The notes under the pieces were generated by a model, which saw nothing but the letters and a program-made list of their open reading frames with translations, searched no databases and was not told the DNA's origin. The translations under genes and the position numbers were made by a program. From NCBI GenBank assembly GCA_039029395.1, contig JBCCGG010000034.1, positions 1 to 64,000 of the forward strand: a stretch of 64,000 nt of DNA. The letters run 5' to 3'. Shown here piece after piece: positions 33,390 through 42,418 of this stretch. The stretch is from JBCCGG01 sp039029395. Lineage in GTDB: Bacteria; Pseudomonadota; Alphaproteobacteria; Kiloniellales; JAKSDN01. Position 1 is the first letter of the stretch. Every line of letters starts with the position of its first letter.

Positions 33390-36209
33390 ATGACATTGAG
33401 CAAAACGTTGATCAGGCTTCCCCGTCCGCGGGCGGCTGTTATGGTTCTGGGCTTTGCAGCCATGATGCTTGCCGCCTGTGACGAAGCGGGCGTGAGCTCG
33501 CCCACCGAATCCATCGAGAAAGCGCGCGATTATCTTGCCTCGGGCGACTACCAAGCAAGCGTGATCGAGCTCAAGAATGCGCTGCAAGCCGAGCCGGAAA
33601 ATGCCGAGGCCCGCCTGCTGTTGGGCGAAACCTATCTGGAGATGTACAACTGGCAGGGCGCTCAAAAAGAACTAGAGCGTGCGAGCGCCATGGGTGCCGA
33701 TGAGAACAGTGTTGTGGTGCCGCTTAGCCGAGTGAAGTACCTGGCCGGAGACTTTCCGTGGATTCTCGCCGAGGCCGAAGTGAATGACGAGATGACACCA
33801 GAGCAGCGCGCGGACATTCACGTGTTACACGGCCAGGTCAGGCTTAGGCAAGGCCATCACGAGGAGTCCGAGGCGGAGTTCAATCGTGCGCTCGGTGAAA
33901 AGCCCGATCACGTCGAAGCCATCATTGGCGTTGGTGCCGTTGCCTTGGCCCGCGGCGATCAGGAGACGGCGGAAAAGCAGCTCTCTCAGGCCCGAGAAAT
34001 CGACGAGAACAATCTACATGTACACCTGTTGGATGGCGATATCGCCTCTCGGGAACGGGATTTCGAACGCTCCGAGACTGCCTTCGCCAAAGCGGTCGAG
34101 GTTAATGGGCTAGCGCCCGAGGCGCGCCTGGGCCTGATCTGGGCGCAGCTGCAGAACAAGAATGCCGACGGAGCGCTCGAGACCGTAAAGCCTCTGCTCA
34201 AGGTCCGGCCCGATGACCCGATCTTGAACTACTTGAACTCTGTCGCTTACTTCGACAAGCAGGAGTTCCAGCTGGCCAAAGACCACGCCGAGGCAGCGCT
34301 GTTGGCCAGTCGCAATCACCTGCCGAGCCGGTTGATCGCAGGAATCTCCAGCTACATGCTGGGCGCCCATGAACAGGCACGCCGCCATTTGGCGGCTTAC
34401 GTCGCCGATGTACCAGATCACGCACTGGCCCGAAAAACCCTTGCCGCGTCACAGCTTGCCGTGGGGCGCAACAAGGAAGCGGCCGAGACGCTCGAAGGCG
34501 TGGAAATCGAAACCACAAACGACACCCAGCTGCTGGCCGCGATCGGACAGCAGGTACTGCGGGATGGCGACCTTGAGGCCAGTCGAGAGATCTTCGAGCG
34601 TGTGGTCGAGATCAGGCCGGAAAGCTCTCACGGGCGCACTGGCCTGGCGGCCGCCAATCTTGGGCTGGGCGAGACTGAAACTTCGATCGAGGAGCTCGAG
34701 CGCGCGCTCCAAGCCAATCCTGGAAATGTCGGTGCCGCGGCCCTCCTGATCGTGAACTACCTCAACGACGGAAAGTATGACGAGGCCCTTCGCAGTTCGC
34801 TCGAGATGCAGCAAACCAACCCTGAATCGCCACATGGCTACACCCTGGCCGGCTTGGCGGAGGCAGGTAAGGGGGATGTCGACGGCGCGGTGCAGGAGTT
34901 CAGAAGAGCCTTAGAGGTCAGCCCAGGCGACTACAATGCGACCAACAATCTCGCCTTGATCCTGATCGATCGCGGTGAGGAACAAGAGGCGCAGCAGCTC
35001 TACGAAGAGGCGCTTGAGGTCAACCCGAACCACGGGCCCTTGCTGCTCAAGGTGGCGCAGATGCGCCTAAACATGGGCGAGACCCAGGCTGCGCGCGACC
35101 TTGTGGAGCGGGTCGTCGAGCTCTATCCAAACGACGACGGCCTGAAGATGTCGCTGGCACGCCTTTACATGAGAACCGGCGAGCCGCTCAAGGCACTCGA
35201 CCAAATCGAAGGGGTGAGCACGCGCGAAGCCCGCAATCCGGCGCTCTTTGAGCTGACTGGCAACGCCTATTTGGCGAGTCAGCAAATGCCGGAAGCGATC
35301 GCGACCCACGAGGCTTGGAAAGAAGCCCACCCGAACATGGCGGCGCCCTATCTCTATCTCGCACGGATTTACGAGGAACAGGGCGAGTTCTTCCAGTCCG
35401 GTCGAGAAATCGCGGAGGCCTTGAGGCTTGCCGAGAAGGGCTCGCCTGAGGATATCTCGGCCCGCTACTTCTATGGTCGTTTGCTGGCCAGGACACAGCA
35501 GCTCGATAAGGCCGAGAAGGAACTGCGCGCGCTGCGCCGGGATCACCCGGAGAGTGCGGATGTTGCCACGCTGGCCGGTGACATTGCCATTGCGCGCGGG
35601 CAGGTCGCCGAGGCGGCCAAGGCCTATGGCGATGCTTGGGAAATTCGAAAGGAAAGCAACTTGCTGCGGCGCCTGTCCGGTGCCGAAACGCTTATCGGCA
35701 AAGGCGACGTGGCCATAGAGCGGATGGAGAAATGGTTGGCTGACCATCCGATTGATACGGGGAACCGGTTCGTTCTCGCAGACATGTACCTGACTCAAGG
35801 TCAGAACGACAAAGCTCTCGAACTCTACAAGAGCTTGTTGGAGCGCTACCCGGACGTCGCTTCGGCCCAGAACAATCTTGCATCGCTTCTTGCGGAGCGC
35901 GGTGAGCTGGAAGCAGCTCTGACACATGCCGAGCGTGCGCGTGTCCTGGAACCCAACGACACCACGGTGATGGATACCTTGGCGGGAATCTATCTCAAGA
36001 TGGGTCGTATGGACGAGGCTCTCGAGCTGTTGCAAATCGCGGCGCGATCGAGCAAGACCCCGGCGATCAAGTTCCATTTGGCACAAGTCTTGGCAGAGCA
36101 TGGTAGCCGTCAGGAAGCGATCGATGTCCTGCGCGGCCTCTTGGCTGATTCGCGCCCCTTCAGCCAGCGCCAGCAGGCCGAGGCCCTGCTTGACGAACTC
36201 GAAGGTTAG
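33390..36209 (+). CDS. prsT: PrsT-type PEP-CTERM system TPR lipoprotein, copy 2
   Basis: 939 aa, clearly paralogous to the gene at 27212 along its whole length. The lipobox LAAC again ends at Cys30 followed by Asp. The first TPR (ARDYLASGDYQASVIELKNA then LQAEPENAEARLLLGETYLE) matches the PrsT signature even better than copy 1. Shared blocks include NHLPSRLIAGISSYMLGAHE, PGDYNATNNLALILIDRGEE and YLARIYEEQGEFFQSGREIA. ATG 33390 has AAGGT upstream. Most PEP-CTERM genomes carry one PrsT per locus, so two around an STT3-like gene is unusual. Which copy is the true partner of PrsK/PrsR cannot be told. Confidence 0.88.
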   Translation: MTLSKTLIRLPRPRAAVMVLGFAAMMLAACDEAGVSSPTESIEKARDYLASGDYQASVIELKNALQAEPENAEARLLLGETYLEMYNWQGAQKELERASAMGADENSVVVPLSRVKYLAGDFPWILAEAEVNDEMTPEQRADIHVLHGQVRLRQGHHEESEAEFNRALGEKPDHVEAIIGVGAVALARGDQETAEKQLSQAREIDENNLHVHLLDGDIASRERDFERSETAFAKAVEVNGLAPEARLGLIWAQLQNKNADGALETVKPLLKVRPDDPILNYLNSVAYFDKQEFQLAKDHAEAALLASRNHLPSRLIAGISSYMLGAHEQARRHLAAYVADVPDHALARKTLAASQLAVGRNKEAAETLEGVEIETTNDTQLLAAIGQQVLRDGDLEASREIFERVVEIRPESSHGRTGLAAANLGLGETETSIEELERALQANPGNVGAAALLIVNYLNDGKYDEALRSSLEMQQTNPESPHGYTLAGLAEAGKGDVDGAVQEFRRALEVSPGDYNATNNLALILIDRGEEQEAQQLYEEALEVNPNHGPLLLKVAQMRLNMGETQAARDLVERVVELYPNDDGLKMSLARLYMRTGEPLKALDQIEGVSTREARNPALFELTGNAYLASQQMPEAIATHEAWKEAHPNMAAPYLYLARIYEEQGEFFQSGREIAEALRLAEKGSPEDISARYFYGRLLARTQQLDKAEKELRALRRDHPESADVATLAGDIAIARGQVAEAAKAYGDAWEIRKESNLLRRLSGAETLIGKGDVAIERMEKWLADHPIDTGNRFVLADMYLTQGQNDKALELYKSLLERYPDVASAQNNLASLLAERGELEAALTHAERARVLEPNDTTVMDTLAGIYLKMGRMDEALELLQIAARSSKTPAIKFHLAQVLAEHGSRQEAIDVLRGLLADSRPFSQRQQAEALLDELEG

Positions 36210-36227
36210 AAACGGCCCCAACCTGTC

Positions 36228-37907
36228 ATGCCGCAGCCGATGCGGGCGGTGATGAGACCAGAGCAAACAGCGTTTAGCGAGACTGAAGGGGACCACGGTA
36301 CCTCATTGGCCCGGGCCCTGGATCGCTGGACCGCGCTGCTCGGGGCCGATCATGTGCTGGCGCAGGGCACCGATCTTGAGGCCTACCGCCAATCGACATT
36401 GCCCGCGGCCCCATCGGCTTGGGCGGTGCTGAGACCTGGGTCTCGTGATCAGTTGATCGAGGCGCTTGCCATCGCCCGGGAATGCGCCGTGCCTCTCTAT
36501 CCGATCAGCCGCGGCCGCAACTGGGGCTATGGGGACGCCTGCCCTGTGACCGAAGGCCAAGTGGTCGTGGATCTGGGGCGCATGAACCGTATTCTCGAGG
36601 TCGACCCTGACCTTGGCTATGCGGTGATCGAGCCCGGCGTGACCCAGGGTCAGCTGGCGCGCTACATCGAGGATAATGGCCTGGCGCTTTGCATCGACGC
36701 TACCGGCGCCGGACCCGAGACCAGCCTAGTCGGCAACGTGCTTGAACGTGGCTACGGCCACTCGCCGGCCGGCGATCGCTTTCGGAGCATTTGTGGCCTC
36801 CAGGTGGTGTTGGCTGACGGTCGCGTGCTCGAGACCGGATTCGGCCACTACCAGGATGCCCAGGCGTCGCGAGTTTTCCCCTACGGCGTTGGGCCGGTCC
36901 TGGATGGCCTCTTTACTCAGTCCAACTTCGGCATCGTCACCAAAATGGGGCTTTGGCTGCAGCCCAAGCCGGCGGTCACTCAGGTATTCATCTGCAGCGT
37001 CGAGGCGGAAAGCGGTATCGCTGGCCTGGTCGAGGACCTGCGGCGATTGCGCCTGAATGGCGATCTTAGAAGCATCGTCCACATCGGTAACGAACTGAGG
37101 GCTTTTTCCGGCGAGGGCGGCTTCCCACTCGATCGCGCCCGTGAGGGACCTCCCTTAAGCCCGGAGCTTCGGGGTGAGCTGCGCAGAGAGCTAGGGGTCG
37201 GCGCCTGGACGGCCTGGGGCGGCTTGAGCGGATCGAGCGCCCAAGTGGCGGTCGCCCGAAGGGCCGTCAAGCGCGCGCTCAAGAAACCAGGGCGAAAGCT
37301 GGTGATCATGGACGAGCGCAAGCTAAAGCTGGCCCGGGTCTTCGCCCGTACCTCGCTCGGCCGCGGCTTGCGCCACAAGTTGGATGCGGTCGCGGCGGCC
37401 CTGGATCTGGTGCGTGGCCGTCCGACCGACCATTTCTTGACCGGCGTCTACTGGCGGCGGCCAGGTGGCCGGCCCGCCGGCGACGCGGATCCGCGGACCG
37501 ATGGCTGCGGCGTGCTTTGGCTGTCACCGGTCATGCCCATGACCGGACCGGCGGTAACGCGCTTTATGGCGCTGATAGCACCGATCTACGCGGCCCACGG
37601 CTTCGACCTCTTCGTGACCTTGAACCTGGTCACCGAGCGCGCCCTGGGCGCCGTTCTCAACATCGTTTACGACAAAGCGGACCCTGAAGAGGCCACGCGC
37701 GCCCGGGGCTGCTACGACCAGCTGCTCGACAGTCTCATGGCGGAAGGTCTGCCGCCCTACCGTGTCGGAATCCAATCCATGGCCCAGCTCGACCAAGGCT
37801 CGGACGTCTTCTGGGACGTCGCGGCCGAGATTAAGGCGGCCTTGGATCCGGAAGGGATGATCGCGCCCGGCCGTTATCAGCCGGGCCGCGCGAGATCACA
37901 GCGGTAA
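36228..37907 (+). CDS. FAD-linked oxidoreductase, vanillyl-alcohol-oxidase/4-cresol-dehydrogenase type
   Basis: 559 aa flavoprotein of the PCMH fold. The FAD-binding domain (about 65-260) shows PISRGRNWGYGDACPVTEGQ, VDLGRMNRILEVDPDLGYAV, IEPGVTQGQLARYIEDNGLA and GNVLERGYGHSPAGDRF, a block characteristic of p-cresol methylhydroxylase, vanillyl alcohol oxidase and eugenol oxidase. The substrate (cap) domain fills about 270-540, ending DPEGMIAPGRYQPGR. Enzymes of this type oxidise para-substituted phenols or alcohols. It starts 18 bases after PrsT copy 2 and leads a cluster with a glycosyltransferase and a GMC oxidoreductase. Confidence 0.85.
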   Translation: MPQPMRAVMRPEQTAFSETEGDHGTSLARALDRWTALLGADHVLAQGTDLEAYRQSTLPAAPSAWAVLRPGSRDQLIEALAIARECAVPLYPISRGRNWGYGDACPVTEGQVVVDLGRMNRILEVDPDLGYAVIEPGVTQGQLARYIEDNGLALCIDATGAGPETSLVGNVLERGYGHSPAGDRFRSICGLQVVLADGRVLETGFGHYQDAQASRVFPYGVGPVLDGLFTQSNFGIVTKMGLWLQPKPAVTQVFICSVEAESGIAGLVEDLRRLRLNGDLRSIVHIGNELRAFSGEGGFPLDRAREGPPLSPELRGELRRELGVGAWTAWGGLSGSSAQVAVARRAVKRALKKPGRKLVIMDERKLKLARVFARTSLGRGLRHKLDAVAAALDLVRGRPTDHFLTGVYWRRPGGRPAGDADPRTDGCGVLWLSPVMPMTGPAVTRFMALIAPIYAAHGFDLFVTLNLVTERALGAVLNIVYDKADPEEATRARGCYDQLLDSLMAEGLPPYRVGIQSMAQLDQGSDVFWDVAAEIKAALDPEGMIAPGRYQPGRARSQR

Positions 37908-37985
37908 CATTTTCCGGCGCAAAGCGCCATTCGCCGCGCGATTGAGTTAAAAGGCCCTTAACCCAAAGCGTGCTTTGATTGACCG

Positions 37986-39209
37986 GTGGATGGAATGACT
38001 GGATCCGGTGCGCCTGGGAGAACCCGTGTTCTGTTCTTCTGCGAGGCGGTAACTCTGGCCCACGTGGCGCGGCCCGTGGCCTTGGCAGAGTCGCTCGACC
38101 GCGCCAGCTTCGATGCCCACATCGCTTGCGACGCACGCTATTCCAATCTTTTCAAGACCCTAGAGCTGCCACGGCACGAGCTCTACTCGATCCCGTCCGA
38201 GGAGTTTCTGGCGCGGCTATCGCGGGGTAGCCCGGTATTTAGCGCCGAAACCCTCGAGACCTATATCGCCGACGACCTGCGGCTGATCGAGGCGGTTGAT
38301 CCTGACATCGTTGTCGGTGATTTTCGCTTGTCCCTCACGGTCAGCTCGAAGCTTGCCGGAAAGCCCTATGTAGCGATCAGCAACGCCTATTGGAGCCCCT
38401 ATGCCGAGCCGCGCTTCATGGTGCCCAACATCCCGGTCACGGGCGTGCTTGGCTTGCCCCTAAGCCAATGGATCTTCGATCGCATCCGCCCAATGGTGTT
38501 CGCCTACCATTGCCGGCCCATGGCAAAGGTTCGCCGGCATCATGGGCTGGACGATCTTGGCTCAGACATCAGGCGCTACTTCACGATCGCGGACAGGACG
38601 CTCTACGCCGACATTCCAGAGCTGATACCGACGGTTAATCGGCCCGACCATCATCTCTACATGGGTCACGTACCCTGGCAGCCCGAGATCGATTTGCCCG
38701 ACTGGTGGGAGGAGTTACCGGACGATCGGCCCCTCGTTTACGTCAACCTGGGCAGCTCAGGCCTTGGCGAGCTGCTGCCGACCGTGCTGGAAAGCCTCGG
38801 CGAGTTAGAAGTTAGGACCATGGTCGCGACGGCCGGGCGCTGCCACCTCGACGGCGTCGGCGACAACACCTTCGAAGCTGATTATCTGCCTGGCGACCAG
38901 GCCGCCCAGCGGGCCGATCTGATGATTTGCAACGGCGGCAGCCCGAGCGCACTTCAGGCGGTCGCGGCTGGAACGCCGGTCATCGGCCTGCCGAGCAACT
39001 TCGATCAGTTCCTCAACATGGCCTACTTCGAGCGGGCCGGGCTGGGTACCATTCTACGCCCGGATCGTTTCAGCAAATCGGCGCTTTTGGAGGCTGTCAC
39101 CAGGATACTGGGGAATCGGCGGGTGCGCGCGCGCATAGAGCAGGTTCAGGACCAGCTTAAAGGATATCAACCACCTAAGATTCTCTCCGAAGTCCTGGCC
39201 ACGATCTAA
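37986..39209 (+). CDS. UGT/MGT-like glycosyltransferase (GT1 fold)
   Basis: 407 aa GT-B enzyme. N-terminal acceptor half: RVLFFCEAVTLAHVARPVAL resembles the first strand and loop of macrolide-type transferases. C-terminal donor half: PLVYVNLGSSGLGELLPTVL and the UGT-like signature ICNGGSPSALQAVAAGTPVI ending PSNFDQFLNM. The usual His-Gly-Gly is Asn-Gly-Gly here. Substrate would be a small lipophilic alcohol or lipid, fitting the oxidoreductases on either side. GTG 37986 or ATG 37995 could start it; no clear Shine-Dalgarno is seen. Its stop overlaps the next start (TAATG). Confidence 0.83.
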   Translation: MDGMTGSGAPGRTRVLFFCEAVTLAHVARPVALAESLDRASFDAHIACDARYSNLFKTLELPRHELYSIPSEEFLARLSRGSPVFSAETLETYIADDLRLIEAVDPDIVVGDFRLSLTVSSKLAGKPYVAISNAYWSPYAEPRFMVPNIPVTGVLGLPLSQWIFDRIRPMVFAYHCRPMAKVRRHHGLDDLGSDIRRYFTIADRTLYADIPELIPTVNRPDHHLYMGHVPWQPEIDLPDWWEELPDDRPLVYVNLGSSGLGELLPTVLESLGELEVRTMVATAGRCHLDGVGDNTFEADYLPGDQAAQRADLMICNGGSPSALQAVAAGTPVIGLPSNFDQFLNMAYFERAGLGTILRPDRFSKSALLEAVTRILGNRRVRARIEQVQDQLKGYQPPKILSEVLATI

Positions 39210-40825
39210 TGAGCCTAGAATCGCCCGAACGGCAGTCCTGGGACGCGATCGTGGTCGGCACGGGCATGGGCGGGGCGACCATTGGCCATGCCCTGGCGGC
39301 TCGCGGTTGGCGGGTCGTGTTCTGCGAGCAGGGCGCCGCGCATAGCGATGCGAACTCGGCTTTGCTCGGGGAATACCCGGAAATGGCGTTCGAAGGGCCG
39401 AAGGTGGCCCGACCAGACCAGGCGGCACTCCTCAGCCGAGCCGGCCGAGCAATCGAGCCGATCGAGGACCGCTCGGGCCCGCGGCCGGATCGTTTCGTGC
39501 CCTTCATTGGTGCCGGCGCCGGTGGCTCCAGCGCGCTCTATGGCATGGCGCTGGAGCGCTTCTTCCCCGAGGACTTCGAGCCGGCGCGCAAGCACCCGGA
39601 GGCGGGCGACAGCAGCCTGCCGGCGCTTTGGCCAATAAGCTATCAGGATTTGGCGCCTTACTACAGCGCTGCCGAGACCCTCTATGGCGTGCGCGGCGGC
39701 CGCGATCCCCTGCGACCGTCCGAGGACCCAGGGCCGGCAGAGGCCGCGCCCCCCCTGTCAGCCGCCAATCAAGAGCTCCACGACTATCTGGCCGGTCAGG
39801 GCCTCACACCCTACCGTCTGCCTGCGGCCTGTCGCTTCGTGGTTGGCTGTCGCGGCTGCCAGGGCTATCTCTGCTCGAAGGTCTGCAAAAACGACAGCGC
39901 GCAGGTCTGCCTCGGGCCGGCCGTCAGAGACCACGGGGCGCGCCTCTTAAGCGACTGCCGGGTCACCCGCCTAGACACCCAGAACGGCCGGGTGGCGGCT
40001 GTCGAGTGTACCTGGGAGGGTCGGTCGCTGACCTTGACTGGGCAGATCGTCATATTGGCCGCTGGCGCGCTCGCGAGCCCGGCTCTGCTCCTGGGCTCGG
40101 TTTCCGCTGACTGTCCGAACGGTCTGGCCAACGGGTCCGACCAGGTCGGCCGGAACCTCATGCGCCATCTGGTCGATCTCTATGCTCTGACCCCCCAGGC
40201 GGCGCCTGGTGAGGACGAAAACCCCAAGGAGCTCGCCTTTAACGACCTCTATCTGGACTCAAATGGGCCGCTCGGCACGGTACAGTCGTTTGGGCGACTG
40301 CCGCCGGCGCCGATGATCGTCGATGCCTTCATCGATGAGCTTCGGAGTGCCGGCAAGTCCCTGCCAGCCGCCGTCGCCGGCCTGGCGAAGCCGATCTTAA
40401 GGCCCGTGCTGGGGCAGAAATTTGCCTGCTCTCTGATCGTGGCGGGCATCCTGGAAGACCTGCCGCACCCCAGCAATCGAGTGCGCCCGGGTTCTGACGG
40501 GCCGATTCTGGAGTACCGTATTCAGCCCTATGACGCGGCGCGGCTGGCGCTTTTTCGCGATCGCCTAACGGCGCTTTTCAAACCGTTTGAGGCCATGCTG
40601 CTGAAGCAGGCCGCAAACAATCAGCGTTTGGCCCACGTCTGCGGCACCTGCCGTTTCGGCGAAGACCCGGCGACCAGCGTGCTGGACCCCAACAACAAGG
40701 CCCACGAGCTGGACAACCTCTATGTGGTCGACAGCTCGTTCTTTCCGTCCAGCGGCGGCACCAACCCGAGCTTGACGATCGCCGCAAACGCCCTGCGGGT
40801 CGCCGATCATCTCTCGAATAGTTAA
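39209..40825 (+). CDS. GMC family FAD oxidoreductase
   Basis: 538 aa. The N-terminal dinucleotide-binding motif is AIVVGTGMGGATIGHALAAR with the acidic strand end CEQG. FIGAGAGGSSALYGMALERF carries the second FAD contact. The C-terminal GMC domain has HVCGTCRFGEDPATSVLDPN and VVDSSFFPSSGGTNPSLTIA with the catalytic His in HVCGT. A cysteine-rich insert CRFVVGCRGCQGYLCSKVCK (residues about 210-230) recalls cholesterol-oxidase-like and alcohol dehydrogenase GMC enzymes. It is translationally coupled to the glycosyltransferase gene. Substrate unknown. Confidence 0.9.
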   Translation: MSLESPERQSWDAIVVGTGMGGATIGHALAARGWRVVFCEQGAAHSDANSALLGEYPEMAFEGPKVARPDQAALLSRAGRAIEPIEDRSGPRPDRFVPFIGAGAGGSSALYGMALERFFPEDFEPARKHPEAGDSSLPALWPISYQDLAPYYSAAETLYGVRGGRDPLRPSEDPGPAEAAPPLSAANQELHDYLAGQGLTPYRLPAACRFVVGCRGCQGYLCSKVCKNDSAQVCLGPAVRDHGARLLSDCRVTRLDTQNGRVAAVECTWEGRSLTLTGQIVILAAGALASPALLLGSVSADCPNGLANGSDQVGRNLMRHLVDLYALTPQAAPGEDENPKELAFNDLYLDSNGPLGTVQSFGRLPPAPMIVDAFIDELRSAGKSLPAAVAGLAKPILRPVLGQKFACSLIVAGILEDLPHPSNRVRPGSDGPILEYRIQPYDAARLALFRDRLTALFKPFEAMLLKQAANNQRLAHVCGTCRFGEDPATSVLDPNNKAHELDNLYVVDSSFFPSSGGTNPSLTIAANALRVADHLSNS

Positions 40826-40835
40826 GGGCCCGGTC

Positions 40836-41957
40836 TCAGGCCTCGGATAGGCCGGTCTGGTCCACTGGGTGGGCGTGGCTCGGCAGGACGGCGCCGGTCC
40901 CGGCGCTGCGCCACAATTGGGCACAACCCGCCAAGATGCCCGGCACCGAGGCCGCTGCATAGGGCGAGTCGGGCGGCAGGGCCTCTGCAAGTCGCCGGTG
41001 GGCGGCACCCAGGCCGTGGTACGGCAGGGCCGGGAAAAGGTGGTGCAGGGCGTGAAATCGCAGGCCCACGGGACAGATGATCAGGGTGAGCGGCGAGCTG
41101 CCGGTGACGTTGACTGAGTCGTCGAACTGCTCCGAGAAGCTCATGACGCTCTCGTCGCCGCTGTAGCGATGGGTCGCGCCAATCGCACGCACGAAGTTGA
41201 GCAGAGTGATGGTGACCAGCACCAGGTACCAGTGGACCGCGAGCGCCACCGGCAGGAATCCGGCGGCGATGCCGGCCGCGACGCCGAGCACGAGCACGCT
41301 GCAGCCGGTCTCTTCCAGGCGCCACCAGCGCCAATCGGTACGTTTGCTGGGCAGTGCGCGCTTGTAGGGCAGCTTCATGGAGACCGCCGACATGTGCTCC
41401 TTAACCCATTGGCGCAAAGGCGGAATGACCAGGGAGAGCGGGCTGAGCAGCCCGAAGCGAATGAGCGCCATCATTGGCAGCACGAGGAGCCCGGGAACCT
41501 GGCCCAGCAGGAAACCCTTGGAGCGCGATGTGAAGGGCAGGTACTCGGCGTCCCGCCCGGTGCCGTAGCCGCGCTTGGTGTGGTGCACCAGGTGGATGCC
41601 CACATACATGAAATCCGGGATCAGCACCGGCACGCCGCACAGCAGGTTCCAGGCCAAGCGGAAGCCTGGCACGCCATCCTGCCTCAGGTGGGTGATCTCG
41701 TGGATGAAGGCCAGACCCCGGTATAGCGCGGCGCCCGAGACCAAAATCAAGATGATCTGCAGGACCGAGATGGGCGCGAGCATCAGACTGGCGGCAAAGG
41801 CGCCCCAGCCGAGTGTCACGCTGGTCAGAAAATCGACCCAATAGATCCAGGGTTTCGGCCGGTCCAGGTCGGCGATCAAGGCCCGCATTTCCTCGAGCGG
41901 CAAGGCTTTGCCGCGGCTCTCTGCGCTCTCACTCATAGGGCTATCGATTAACGCCAT
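40836..41957 (-). CDS. Membrane fatty acid desaturase
   Basis: 373 aa integral di-iron enzyme with the three histidine boxes: H86-E-I-T-H90, H122-L-V-H-H126 and the late RFHALHHLFP. About four to six membrane spans. It ends 10 bases from the convergent GMC gene, so it may belong functionally with the glycosyltransferase cluster (lipid or carotenoid acyl-chain modification), but it has its own promoter on the other strand. The start may be ATG 41957 or the in-frame ATG at 41936; neither has a clear Shine-Dalgarno. Confidence 0.88.
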   Translation of the reverse strand: MALIDSPMSESAESRGKALPLEEMRALIADLDRPKPWIYWVDFLTSVTLGWGAFAASLMLAPISVLQIILILVSGAALYRGLAFIHEITHLRQDGVPGFRLAWNLLCGVPVLIPDFMYVGIHLVHHTKRGYGTGRDAEYLPFTSRSKGFLLGQVPGLLVLPMMALIRFGLLSPLSLVIPPLRQWVKEHMSAVSMKLPYKRALPSKRTDWRWWRLEETGCSVLVLGVAAGIAAGFLPVALAVHWYLVLVTITLLNFVRAIGATHRYSGDESVMSFSEQFDDSVNVTGSSPLTLIICPVGLRFHALHHLFPALPYHGLGAAHRRLAEALPPDSPYAAASVPGILAGCAQLWRSAGTGAVLPSHAHPVDQTGLSEA

Positions 41958-42125
41958 TGGAGGGACTTGTCCAGCCGTCGCGCCGGCCCGCTGTAAAGCA
42001 AAGTGTCGGGCCGCTACAAGCTTGCGAGTAACTGCTTAAGGTATTGTTAAATATATGATTTTGCGTAGCTGCCGAGGCCCCTGCCGAAGGCTCTTGAGAC
42101 CTGCCCTAAAGGGGACCCTGGAAAA

Positions 42126-42145
42126 GTGTAAAGTAGGCTTTACAC
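42126..42145. promoter_or_regulatory. Upstream activator palindrome 1 (PrsR-box candidate)
   Basis: GTGTAAAGTAGGCTTTACAC: perfect 8-bp arms around TAGG. It lies about 200 bases upstream of the sigma-54 -12 element, a normal enhancer distance. PrsR, a sigma-54 activator encoded at 46914, is the natural ligand. Confidence 0.7.
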
Positions 42146-42195
42146 CTGATTAATTTCTCAAATTCGCGATAAAATCATTAATTATCAAATAGTTA

Positions 42196-42219
42196 AGTGG
42201 TTACGCTTTGCTAACCACT
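42196..42219. promoter_or_regulatory. Additional dyad between the two enhancer sites
   Basis: AGTGGTTA and TAACCACT form perfect 8-bp arms around an 8-base loop (CGCTTTGC). The sequence differs from the GTGT...ACAC sites, so a different protein, DNA bending or an RNA hairpin from the minus strand are all possible. Confidence 0.45.
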
Positions 42220-42249
42220 CATCTGATCGGAAAAATATCCTAAAGAAAG

Positions 42250-42268
42250 GTGTCAAAATTCTTTACAC
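42250..42268. promoter_or_regulatory. Upstream activator palindrome 2 (PrsR-box candidate)
   Basis: GTGTCAAAATTCTTTACAC: the same half-sites as site 1 (CTTTACAC identical; GTGTCAAA versus GTGTAAAG) around a 3-base centre. It is about 80 bases before the -12 element. Confidence 0.68.
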
Positions 42269-42330
42269 ATTCTTAAGCGCAAGGGCTTCGTGAAAAACTA
42301 ACTCATTGATAAAACGTGGTTTTCAAAAGT

Positions 42331-42346
42331 TGGCACGGATCTTGCA
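42331..42346 (+). promoter_or_regulatory. Sigma-54 (RpoN) promoter, -24/-12
   Basis: TGGCACGGATCTTGCA matches the consensus TGGCACG-N4-TTGCW exactly, with GG and GC in the required 12-base register. Transcription should begin near 42357, some 60 bases ahead of the PEP-CTERM start codon. Confidence 0.92.
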
Positions 42347-42418
42347 TGGGTAGTGGCCGAAGCATTGTGCCGCTGGTGTCCAAGGAGGCAGGCGGCGGTC
42401 GAAATGGGAGTTTAGACA

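Larger units (their letters stand above)
41958..42418. other. Long regulatory region of the PEP-CTERM gene
   Basis: 461 bases, AT-rich, without a gene. From left to right it holds an upstream palindrome (42126-42145), a distinct 8-bp dyad (42196-42219), a second upstream palindrome (42250-42268) and a sigma-54 promoter (42331-42346), each listed separately. The remaining sequence presumably includes the desaturase promoter on the minus strand. Confidence 0.75.
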
